Source: Halichondria panicea
Lineage: Eukaryota; Porifera; Demospongiae; Suberitida; Halichondriidae
DNA length: 64,000 nt
Reading direction: 5' to 3'
NCBI RefSeq assembly: GCF_963675165.1
Contig: NC_087381.1
Span: forward strand, 2,790,001-2,854,000
Shown here: one piece after another, positions 10,817 to 41,100 of the stretch
Numbering within the stretch: the stretch's first letter is position 1
How the letters are laid out: each line of letters begins with the position of its first letter
The notes under the pieces: generated by a model
Told to the model about the DNA's origin: nothing
Seen by the model: the letters and a program-made list of their open reading frames with translations, nothing else
Databases searched by the model: none
Made by a program: the position numbers and the translations under genes

Positions 10817-12921
10817 CATCACTATCTCAGCTCTCAATATGGAATCATAGAGAGAAGAGAGAAACTCTTTTATCTACGTGGAATCACAGTACATGCATGT
10901 AATAAGTGCACAAGCAAGTGAGCCCTGCCCATTTGTTAGACTGATCAGCTAGTTTCTCTTGTGTAAGCTCATTGTTTGAAGATTCTAGTAGTCTAGGCTT
11001 GATAAGCTTTTTGGAGTAACCCAGCTGCTCAGAAGCAGCAACCTTGAAAATCCGGGATATAATTATGAGGTGAATATATAGCAGTTTCCTTTGTAATCTG
11101 GCTGACCAATTCGGGACAGTTGGCCCCTATGTGCTTCGTGCTGCATGAGACCTGATTCATGGAATGGTGCTGTGATGGCTGTGACCAGCCGGTCGACCAG
11201 TTGCATGAAATGTGTGCGTGTGAGGAGAGCTTCATTCAGCAACTGGCACTGCATAGACTGTAAATACTTTATTATAGCTGGTTTTATGTTGTTGTACTTT
11301 TGAGAATACACATGCAATGCTAATAATTTTGCGCTGTTAAGAGGGGGCCTAGAATATTAAAATTCTAGGCCCGGGGGGCCTAAAATTTTATGACAGGGTC
11401 AATATCATGCTTCAAAGAGTGTCACAATGACAAAGAAGACAAAGAAATTTAAACAACAAGATATTAATTTATGTTCAGCTACATTTAATATAATTATGTC
11501 TCTCATTATCATGTACGTGTCTTCGTGTCTCTTTATATCTCTGCAGATAAAAACAACAACTTACGTAACACGTCCAGACTCCAACTCAGCATGCCGATAA
11601 AGAAATCTATTAAATTCCATGTATAACGGATGCTAAAGATGAAAACAATAAACAAACCTTGCATCCGGAGAAAAGATTGGAGATTAAAAGAAAAACACAT
11701 CACTGGGAATAATCTTACCGTACCGGCGTACTATGAAGTCAGTCAACAGCTTGAATTATTACAGTGTGTTGTACACATTATACAAAAGCTCTTTTTCATC
11801 TCGAAGATATCTCGCAACTGCATGCATGTACACTGTTCACATAATTGCTGAATTTTCTTAACAGCTAGGAAATTGTTGCTTTATCTTTACTTGTGACAAC
11901 ACCTATAGTTATGTATCTATAGAAGCAATAACGCATTACAAAACACAACAGAACAGTGGCACTTACGTAATTAGCCCAGATCGAGACTTCAACTCGGCAG
12001 CATTATCTAAAGTCAATTTGATCCCGTGTTATGTGAATGCTAGTGAAAGAGAATAACAAACCTGGGAGCATTCTTTTATCAAAGGTATAACAAAACTTTA
12101 TAGATGGGAGCCTACGATGAAGAGGATTATTTCAAAGAAGAAGCAAAACGAACTTTGTGAAATCGGCCAGTGTTAAAAGTCTAGTCCATATAACAACATG
12201 CACGTGCAAACCTGAATTTATGAACATATACAGCAGAGGTAAAATGTACAGACCTTAGCCAACTGAACTAAGGCCAAATTCACATGTGAAACTGAGTTTA
12301 CCCTCGCGCCCCTGGATTTATACAGCTATAGCTACATCCTCTTTATGATTACAGCAGCTATCGTGCCCCAGACGGGCATCGCCACAAACCAGCTTGAGAG
12401 AAGAGATCCCAGATTTAATTGCAACCTCTTGACTTTTATTTCGAAACCACAAGATGGGATATGTAAAGAAATTAGCTTTCTGTAGCTAGGGTAAACCATT
12501 GGCTATATACCTTGGTATATAAATTAAAGTCACAAATTCATGAATACAATTAAACCTCTATAATGAGATTAATCCCATTAATTTTTATTGTGAAACATAA
12601 TTATAGCTACGTAGCTCACAACCTAACTTTTTAGCTCAAATTATTACTTTTACTTTTACTTTACTGGGAAGTACATTTATGAATTACCTATAAGTACAAC
12701 CCTTTCCTTTTGGATAAAATTTACTACCGTATGCTAGGTTGCGTACGTATGCTTGCTTGCGCATGCCATAATTAGCTATAGTTATAATATTATGCATAAA
12801 AATCTAATTTAGTGTATAATTACAATGTGCTACAAATATGCTACACAAGTTGAACAGTATATATACTCACACGGTAAAATCACAAAGTACATGTATAGTC
12901 TGTTATGCAAAATTAAAGCTA
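10817..12921. other. Intergenic stretch, mostly without recognisable features
   Basis: No gene supported. A palindromic GAATATTAAAATTCTAGGCCC motif sits near 11350-11390. Positions 12285-12465 are an inverted copy of 19800-19995 (see repeat entry). The minus-strand CARD gene ends at 12922, so its 3' UTR falls in the right edge of this stretch. Confidence 0.4.
12285..12465. repeat. Dispersed repeat, inverted partner of 19800-19995
   Basis: Shared words in inverse orientation include CTCGCGCCCCTGG, AAACCAGCTTGAGAGAAG and ATTTAATTGCAACCT. The 19.8-20.0 kb partner lies in an intron of the minus-strand gene. Probably a transposon relic. Confidence 0.6.
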
Positions 12922-31470
<18,549 letters not shown>

Positions 31471-31494
31471 TGTTGATTGTTGATAGACTAGACA

Positions 31495-32200
31495 CAGGGG
31501 CGGATCCAGGATTTAAGAAAGGGGGGTTCTTTCTCGCGGACAAGAAATTCACCCGGCGCGCAGCGCCGAATTTTTGAAGACCACGCCCCCTTTTGACGTG
31601 CCACGCCTACTAATTAATCACGTTCTACCTTAGAAAAATTTGTAACACAGGAGAGATGGTTTTGTGACTGGAGGAGAGATAGTACGTGGTGACCCCCAAT
31701 GGAAAGACAGACGGTGATGGCTGGTGAAGAGGAGACTTGTAGAACTTAACCATCAATTTATTAATGATTATAGCAATTATTATACATGTAAGTATGCAGT
31801 GTCATTCAATATGCAGTGCCATGCACTCTCCCTTACCTGAAACTTTCCTCTTCTTAAACCAAGGATTCATGGCTAGATATAATAATTTATTACTTGACCA
31901 CGGTGCAAATCAATTGGCTGCAGTAGCCAGCCCCACTCTCTACTTGTTATGCAAAGAGAACCAGCCCCACCCTTTTATTATGCAGAGAGAACCAGCCCCA
32001 CCCTCTACTTGTTATGCAGAGAGAACCAGCCCCACCCTTTTATTATGCAGAGAGAACCAGCCCCACCCTTTTATTATACGGAGAGAACTTTGTACGACTT
32101 TGTCAGTACAGTGGTACAGTTAGCTAGACTTAGTAATGTCAAGACTAGCTGGAAGGGTAGTTCGTACGAACCCAACGAACTACCTCTGGATCCGCCCCTG
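31495..32200. mobile_element. 706-bp TIR element inserted just upstream of the minus-strand CARD gene
   Basis: The left end CAGGGGCGGATCCAG and right end CTGGATCCGCCCCTG are perfect 15-bp inverted repeats. AGACA flanks both sides (31490-31494 and 32201-32205), a possible 5-bp target duplication. The interior at about 31940-32085 holds a tandem repeat of a roughly 36-bp unit (AGAGAACCAGCCCCACCC with TTTTATTATGC). CAGGGGCGG starts are common in hAT-like elements, but those make 8-bp duplications, so the superfamily is left open. Confidence 0.8.
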
Positions 32201-32224
32201 AGACAGGCTTTATCGTTTTGTTCT

Positions 32225-32244
32225 GCCGGTGGAATTCCACCGGC
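32225..32244. repeat. Perfect 20-bp palindrome
   Basis: GCCGGTGGAATTCCACCGGC is self-complementary over its full length. It lies 25 bp outside the right end of the 706-bp element. Confidence 0.9.
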
Positions 32245-35200
32245 TCCAATCAGATTGCAGTATTGCAGTATTTCACCCACCTTTTCCATGTGTGAATTTT
32301 GCACAAGTGACTGAGAGGCGTGGCCAACACAAGTGTATTGGCTAACACCCACTTAAAAATAATGAGTTCATAATGCTATTGCGTAACAGCAGAACAGAGA
32401 GCGGTTGCATCGTGCGTCATCCACCCACGCACAAAAGTTTTTGGAGGACAACCTCCAGTACAGGTACGTGTAACAATGTAAAAGTACACGAAGAAGAGGA
32501 CACCATTTGGCACAGTAGAACTATGATCTAGGATACAGAGTGCTCTAGTATTGTAACTGTCAGTCTACCTTAGCTTACAGAGAAGGCTGAGCCTCAGCCT
32601 GAGGTGAGAAACTTGCATGCATCATGATGTACAAGCTAAGGAAATCCATTGAAATTCACTAGCTTTATTCTTTTTATATCTCAGTACCAAATTGTCAGGT
32701 TTTCCTTTGCTTGGTTCTTGACAGTGTACTAGCTGAACAAGCTGAGCTCTGTGTGAAGATGGTTACCATGATTATGTTCAAGTGAAGAGGATGTAGGAGT
32801 GCCCGATCATGTCAGGCATCGATCATTGCTGGCTGGGAGGATTGTGTGGGACATGACACGATCACCACAGTATTAAATTAATGTAAGTGCTCGTTGTGTA
32901 CTATGCTGTAATTACAGCGCCAACTCTGACTGAATTCCATCATTTAAGTCTTCCAACGGTTGCTGTAATTAAAAGATGTAATGTCAGGCCCAAGGCAGTA
33001 GGCTTTTCTTTTATTATGCACATGCATTTGATTTGTACTGTAGAGCTGCTGTAAAATACAGAGACAAAAAATTAAACCGTACAGTTGGTCCACTGCATAC
33101 TACTAGCACTCAACACTATAATAGCTGTGCGCTTAACCCTTTCCTTGCCATTCGTGAAATCTGGAACAGGAGCGTCTTTAGGTCGATCAATTAGTGTGGA
33201 TCCGGCCTCACCACGCCTCCATGTCATTCTATTAGTCTAGATCCGGCTAGCAATTCTAGCTGGGACTCCCAGTTCTAGCTTGTTTTGTTTAGCGTGTCAG
33301 AGACTGGGAGAAGATGATTGGCACTCCTTGGCTCCTTTGGATGTACAGCTGTCCAGATCCCTAGAACATACCCTCCATTTTGACGAGTTATCAGTGCATA
33401 GGGTGCTTACTAGATTCTTGCCAGCCAGTACAGTTCAAGCTACACACAGCACCGCTCAACTATTCTCTACCCCATTATCTAGCTAAATCTGGTCCAACTA
33501 GACAGCAGACACAGCTAGTTAATTCAGTAAAGCCAGGGGTAGCCCTACTTCTACGGTTGTTCAGTACCCACGGTAACAATTCCTCTGGGCTGGGCTAACT
33601 AGTTGAGCCACGCCTCCCAATTCTCAAGGCTAGGTACATGTCTCTGTCTAGCTGCTTCTTCAGCTTCTTGCTCAGTTTTGTGGCTTAGAGAAAGGCCAGC
33701 TACTCAGGGGGAAGAGTCGAGATGAAAGTCTGGCAGCCAGGTGACGTCCAAACGGTCAGTTATTCTTTCCACCAACTTTTTAATCTAGTCTAGTCCTGCT
33801 TGCACTGCTACTACTACTGCTACTCTTCCTAGCTAGTCAAAGGTTTCTTTTTTTTTATTTTTTTTTATAACTACATATGCACAAAGAGACATCAAAGCTT
33901 ACATCAAAGGACACAGATTTTTAGCCTACTTGACTGATAAGGCCGTTACCTAGACTACAGTTTGTTTGTCAGGGAGGAGCTCACATACAACTTCATCTAA
34001 TTCATCATAACGATTCGTTACCGTTGTTGTAATTTCTACAACAGATTGCCAAGGAAAGAGATAAGGTTACTCAACCCTTTGTTCATTAATTATTCATGAG
34101 CTAGACCTAGGGATCTTTTCCAGCTAGAATGAGCTGGTAGCCCAGCTGAAACGCAGTAGTCATTTCATGGCTCGAATAGACACTTTTACTATAAATCTTA
34201 AGTACAGTCTACTGTAGCTTGACTATATGCAGGGCGGGTTGAAGAGATATTTCGAAAAAAGGCTACTGAAAGCTCACAAGAGGCTGTTTTCCTTGGCTCT
34301 GGCCGCCATTTTTAAGTCGAGTTAGTCTACATATTATTATTTTGTGAGAGTTTCTTGGCCTGGAAAAAATAACGCTTCGATCTGCCATCCATAATGGTAA
34401 GAAGCATCATATAAGAGCAAGAACACATGCAGAGCTAGAAGTGTTTTTGGAAGTTTAAAATGACTACTAGTTTATGTTGTTTCTAGTAACTTGATGATCG
34501 CTCAGAGCTTCCACTGGAAAATGTTTTGAAGACTGATACTTGTCATACAGATTGACACACCGATATATTTATCTCATGTATGTGCTTTAAATTTCTCTCA
34601 TGGCATTTATAGTTTCACAAAAATCATTATAAGAAAAATCATGAATATTTGTGAGCAAACTGTTTACCGCAACCTTAGCGCCACCATAATATTTTTGGGA
34701 AGTTTATAAAAATGATTTGGAAGCTGTAAACTACGCTCACTGCACACTCAGTTTGAGGTGGTAAATTCCAAAAAATAAGTGTAACACTTTCCTTTGATAG
34801 AGTGGTGCGGGGGCCATATGTTACACTTAGCTATACAATGTACATGTATTGGTATCTCAAGTATCTCAAGTACTTTTTTGTGTAAGTATATACACAGTTG
34901 AGTTCAAGTAGATGTTCAAGTAGATGTGACCTTTGCTTGTTCATCATTCGTTCGTGGTTAATTCTAAAGCATTATTATGTCTGGCTAAGATTATGTGTGT
35001 TGTGCAAGGCGCTGACTATGGTATTCAATAGAGGAGATAGGACATACACATGCAGGGCCGTAGATAGCTTAGGTTTGCAGGAAATATCAGCTGAAAATTT
35101 TTACTAAAAAAAAAGGTCAACTGTTATTTCATATCCGTGATCTCGCTTACATAATTTCTCCCACACAGAGACTGATGGAGACAACAGTCAAGATAAAATT

Positions 35201-36794
35201 GACATTGATGTATTATTATCATGTCTGGCCCCAGACCACTCCCTTGCACGTGATCTGACATGTGCCAGGGAGGAGTCTGGCCTCGAGACTAGGTTCCTCT
35301 CTCCTCCTTCAGGGAGGGCGGCGACGCCCGTCTAGATTGTTGATACAATCACAGATTTGAAGAGCAGAAGGAGCGAGGCCAGAGGGAGACGGATTGGAAA
35401 CGGAAGTTACTAAACACCAAGTAAACACCCGCCGTCACCTTCGAGGTTAAGCCACTGCCACCAAACAAAGTGCACCTGCCCAATACACTCGCAAGCCGTC
35501 GAGTCACTGTTGCACAAAACAATAATATCTCAAAATCTAAGTTGTGGTTGAAACTGGTTGAAAAGCTATTTCACATCAGTATAAGCCCAGCAATGAACCA
35601 TCCTGATCTTAAAAACGTCAAGTGTATTTCCTTGAAAGATACACGCCAAACCAAACCCACTATCAAAGTACACAGTCTTGAATGATTTGCGAGGTTTCGG
35701 ATTAAAGGGGTCTGGATTAGCGAGGTTCTACTGTATTAGTAGCTTTATGTTATGTAGCTTTGGCATCTCCACTGAGGCATCAGCACCTGTGGTGCTTTCA
35801 TTATATTAGTCTTTGTTGCAAGTCAAAAGAGTGTTCAGTTCTAGGCAAAAAAATTAATGTCTGAATGTGAAGATTATGTGAATATTAACATTTTATGTCG
35901 TTGTGTGCTGTGTTTATGTCTACATTAATTTACGTTGTTTTTATGTTATCAGGGCCTATTTTTCACGCTATTTTGGGATTTTCCTGGAAGTCATCAGTGT
36001 TATATACATGCAGTGATGTTTAATAATCCCATGCCGGAACTATAATCAACATGACTGCCACTATAATGCTAATTACAGGAGACTCAGTGCATGCACTCCT
36101 GTAATTATTAATAGCTTGATAATTATGCCCCCATATCATGCCCCGCCCCAATGGCACTATACTTAAATTTACGTAGCTTGTCATGATCATTGATTATAAA
36201 TTATAAACATGCAATGGACGTACATGTGTAAATGTATAGAATCTAGGCAAAGATTGTTATTAAGAGGAACGACCACTAGATCTATAGATATCTATATAAT
36301 ATCTAGCTAGATCTAGATATTATAATTAAGGTCCCCAATAGCATCCGGAATTGAATTGCAACGTGAATGAACCACAGGACTTTACTTCATCTTCCTCTAC
36401 TTGTCGTGGTGCATGGATCTTCTTCAAAACAAATGGAGCATGCATGATATGATTTCTTCATCAGTTGGTTTTAAAAGTGAGTTAAGTACTCGTTTACTTA
36501 TTCCTTGGTAGAACAATACCTCTCTTGTATTATTAGCATGTGGAATTGAATTGGAGTAGGTTCTACCAGAGATAGAGTAATCTCTGGTTCTACAAATATT
36601 CTCACCAAGTTGATCTAACTGCTGACTACTACCACCCACACAGATTGCTTGCGAGATAGATATATAGTGGGTGGGTGGTATAGATCTATAGATTGTCAGA
36701 GTTCTGGGGAAAACCCACTGCACAAACAATAATTATGGTAGTCTAGGCTAGGCTGCTAGGCTTGTGTGTAGGTTAACCTGTGTGTAGCCCAACT
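32245..36794. other. Intergenic space between the divergent CARD-ankyrin genes
   Basis: No coding exon could be supported in about 4.5 kb. A pogo-like right terminus (GATTAGCGAGGTTCTACTG then TA) ends at about 35733. A GGATTGGAAACGGAAG family end lies near 35390. Around 34390 a pyrimidine-rich stretch is followed by ATG|GTAAG, as at an animal first exon, but no downstream exon was recognised. The promoters of both genes must lie here. Confidence 0.5.
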
Positions 36795-36803
36795 ATATAT
36801 ATA
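36795..36803 (+). promoter_or_regulatory. TATA-like box of the plus-strand CARD-ankyrin gene
   Basis: TATATATAG lies about 50 bp upstream of ATG 36852, leaving room for a short 5' UTR. The segment between it and the ATG is shared with the 10427 copy, where the TATA word is replaced. Confidence 0.45.
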
Positions 36804-36851
36804 GCATACTAGCAGAGCAGGACAAACACCTGTTATTACATCAGTGCAAGA

Positions 36852-38113
36852 ATGAGTACTCTGTCGGGAACCTCTGCGCCCGAGTACAAAGCATTTCGTG
36901 AATGTTACGGTGTTCTGGTGAACACTGTGAAACAACAAGTTGGCGAGACCTGTGATTCTTTATATGCTAAAAGCTACATACCAGAGACAGTTCGAGACTA
37001 CACAAGAACGGATGGAATTCCAGACTTGAAAAAAGCTCAGAAATTGGTCGACTTTATTAGTGATGCCATTAAAACTAACTCCAATGTTTTCCGTGGGTTT
37101 ATTGCGATACTCAAACTTGAAGGTCCGTTCAATGATGACATTGTGAAAAAACTGGAAGAAAGTTATCGAAAAGCATGTGAGCATAAATCGTTTCAATCTT
37201 CTGAAAAATCGAGTGACGTACACCAAGCTGACGATGGAGATGTTTCCTCTGGAGATGAGTCGTTTCATTCGGCCATAGATGATCGAAATGTATTTGTGTG
37301 TCCTTACTGCCAAGAGTGTTCTCTTCAACAGTTTTACTCAAAAGAAGGGTGTCCCAAGAAATCAATATCTCACAAAACTAGATCTACCAATCTCTTCCCT
37401 TATCTCGATGTGACAGGTCTTGCTGACGAACATGTCTTTGATTTGGAAGAAAGATTGATATCCGATACAAGAGAAATTATGATCAAGTTTTCTGATTTCT
37501 CGTTGTGTGTTAGAAAGTCATTGGAAGAAATGGATATTCCTTTAGACAAGTTGCAAGATTGTGTACTGAGTGCCGTTATTCTCCAGAAAGATCAAGGTGT
37601 GAGTGCACTTGATACCGAGCACAAGGAGAGGGTCCTTGCGGCAAACAGCCTTGCCAGAATATTCTCCATACTTCGAGTCTATGATTACATCTCATTCTTG
37701 AACTACCAAATCATTGAGCTGCTCATTCAACACCATGGAAATGCTGATGATAACAAAAGGCTTAAACAGTATCTTGTTGCTTTGAGAACCTTCTGCCAAC
37801 GAAGTATTTTCGAAGTCCCTTTATCTGCTTTTTCATCACACAGGTCTCGTAAGACGGCCAAAGTGTTTGCGCTCAAATGCACAGAACGGACATTAACACT
37901 ACAGGGAGTTCGAGCGATGCAAAACAATGTTGCTGAAATCTTAGGCCTGGAATTCAATGCTTTACAACTTTGCTCCGTCAAGAAAGGTTGTGTTGCGTTA
38001 CACTTCTTGGTTTCCGCAGCTGTTGCTGAGCATATCTTCCCACTGTCCCCTTCTCAACAGTCGGCACTCAGTGAGATTGGAGCGAGGCTTCTCCCGTATG
38101 ACGAAGAAAATGA
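36852..38113 (+). CDS. First exon of the plus-strand gene: CARD-like plus middle domain
   Basis: This 1262-nt exon runs from ATG 36852 to the donor [26 protein letters not shown] starts the death fold. The middle domain keeps [48 protein letters not shown] and [18 protein letters not shown], all shared with the other gene. The exon boundary lies at the same place, in the same phase, in both paralogues, so they arose by gene duplication rather than by separate domain assembly. Confidence 0.9.
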
Positions 38114-41100
38114 GTGAGTAAAATATTGTAAAAAGTTATCCAAAACTGATTATACTGTATCTGTATAACTATAGCTTCTATTAAGAGTGTAGTGGAAATT
38201 TACCTTTGTTATATTCCAGGAGAGAGATAACGTTGGAACCTCAGTCACCCACCACACTTCCAGAAGGGATTTCCCAGTCCACAGCTCAGGAGATAGTGTG
38301 TCCATCACTCCCCAAAAAGTTGAAACTATCGCCCTCAAGATCTGTACAGGTAAACTTCAAGCAATTTAGTATGTGAACTCATAAGTGACGTATACAGGAT
38401 GAGAATACTCTCCATACTGCGTGTGAAAGAGGAGACATTGAAACTGTGAAGTTGATGATTGACAAGGGAGCAGATGTAAACGAGTGGGGCATAGTAAGTA
38501 ATGCGTGTTTGTACTGTTTTTGTCCGGCGTTGAATTATATATGGATGTAAATGAAGCAGTTGAGTAACCAAGATCTGAACATGCAGGATGGTAACACCCT
38601 ACTTTATGCTGCCTGTAAGAATGGTCACACTGAGACTGCCCAGGTGCTGATTGACGGGGGAGCAAATGTGCACCAGCCCACTAGGGTACGATGTTTGTCT
38701 AATAATTGATAAGTTTTTCCAGTGGTATTGTGTTCTGCTAGCCAGTTCCTACAGTACATAACATTGCGACAGCTAATTGCATGTGTATATGGGTGGCTGA
38801 TCATGAACATATTTGCTACAGGATGAGAATACCCCACTCCTTGCTGCTTTAGAGAAAGGCCACACTGATACTGCCCAGTTGCTGATTGATAGGGGAGCAG
38901 ATGTGAACTGGTGGAAAACAGTATGTATACCTGTAAATATCCTGTGTTTATAGCTAAGAGTTGACAGTGTCACTCTCTATCAAAATGTTCGATATGACAC
39001 TCAATTTCCATACTTTAATTTGTACAGGTGACATTGCCTACATGTATTAATTTTTGATTTTTGCCTGCCTGTCGGCTCTGAAGTGCTAGTAAACATATCT
39101 ATATATAACCATGAGAGCTCACTTTGCTATATATACATGTACGTAGGATGGTAACGCACCACTTCATGCTGCTTGTGAGAAAGGCGACACTGAGATTGCC
39201 CAGTGGCTGTTTGACAGGCGAGCAAGTGTGAACAGTAGGAACTCGGTATGCTATAATATAATTGAACGTAAGCTTAAGTTACATACATGTACGTACGTAC
39301 TAAAGCTAGTCTGCTCTAAAGGGCCTATTAATTGGTATCTATGTATGATAGTGTACCGTCATGTGAGCTCATTTTGCTATAGGCAGGGAGTACCCCACTG
39401 CTTGCTGCCTGTGAGAATGGCCACACTGAGACTGCCTTGTTGCTGATTGACAGAGGAGCATATGTGAACCAGCGTCACAGCCAGGTATACATAGAGCTAC
39501 ATAATCAAAACTGACAAGATTAATTAATTACATGTATTATTAGATGCGTTTTGCTTTTTACTAAAGCTATAGTGTTTACGTAAAATGTTGCATCATAAGG
39601 CAGACGTGTGTTATATATGACAATGTATAAATGTGCATCAATAGCTCGATCATAATAAACTCATTTTGTTACAGACAGGGAACACCCCACTCCATGTTGC
39701 CTGTGAGAATGGCCACACTGAAACTGCCCAGTTACTGATTAACAAGGGAGCAGATGTGAACAAAGGGAACACGGTATATGCTACATTTAGAACTAAACTA
39801 TATAATAATTATAGGTGACATTTAGTGAGTTTTTCGTTTCGCCTTTTGGTCTCTATGCTCTGAAGGTGTAAGATAGTATTGATAAGTATATACGTACACG
39901 TAGCTACGTGTACATGTATGAGAACTCATTTCGCTACAGGACGAAAATACCCCACTCCTTGTTGCCTTAGAGAAAGGCCACATTGAGACTGCCCAGTTGC
40001 TGATTGACCAGCGAGCAGATGTGCACCTGTGTAATAAGGTATGTTCTTTTATAGCTAAACTGGAGTGTATACGATTATGGCGCCACATTTTCGAAGACCT
40101 ATAGCTTTGATTTCGTGGATTTACATTTTCGAGAATAGCCCATTCACACTACTGGAAATAAACACATTTCGAGCAGGTCAACCCGCAAAAATTTTACAAT
40201 AGTCAACACATGCAGTTTGCCCATTTGGTTTTTTAATCTCATGATCAGTAAGCATAATATAATTGTTGCTCTGTCTTTAGCCATCACAATGACTGAAATT
40301 AAAGATCTACGCATGCTGTTGTTAAATTGTGTACCGGTTGCGTAGCATTTTGGACTTTTATTATTTATAATTATACGTAATATACAGGAAGGAAATACAC
40401 CACTCCTTGTTGCTTTGGAGAAAGGCCACATTGAGACCGTCCAGTTGCTGGTTGATAGGAGAGCAGGTGTGGACCAATCTAACAAGGTACGTACATGCTG
40501 CTACTTTTAGAGCTAAGCTGGCCCATGTTACATGTAGTATTTCAAGATTAAGAATTATACAGTAGACTCTCGCTAATTCGGCTCTCTGAAGTACGATAAA
40601 CTCGATATAGAGACATGTTGTCTCTGAAATGCGGCTACTCGCTATTCTGTATACCGGCCAGTTCTTTCTTTTCCAAACAGATTTTAGTGTAATTTTGTAC
40701 ATTTCTTACGGCCGGATATGATGTTTTGGTGGATTTGAATCACACTTAAATAGAGAGCATTTATTTAATGACTCTTTATTCTCGAGACAGAACCGCAAAT
40801 TAGTCATTAATTCTGAGGTAGCTATTTAGCCGCAGCTATTTCCTGAAATACAGCCACTTCGCTATTCCGGCCAAGCTGCACTGTCCCAAGGGTGACCGGA
40901 TTAACGAGAGTCTACTAATTATAGCTTGTACTTAAAATATCTACACGTAAACATGCAGGCTTGATTGTAAATTTGATTGCAAACTGATATAATTTGGACC
41001 TCTGCTATATATAGGAAGGAAATACACCACTCCTTGTTGCTTTGGAGAAAGGCCACATTGAGACCGCTCAGTTGCTGGTTGACAGGGGAGCAGATGTGGA

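Noticed and set aside
31764-32314. Frames with repeated REPAPPF and ENQPHPF words
   Set aside because: They translate the 36-bp tandem repeat inside the 706-bp transposon; no start context or conservation.
34390-34400. ATG followed directly by GTAAG, like the first exon of a housekeeping gene
   Set aside because: No downstream coding exon could be identified within the next 2.4 kb, so no gene is claimed.
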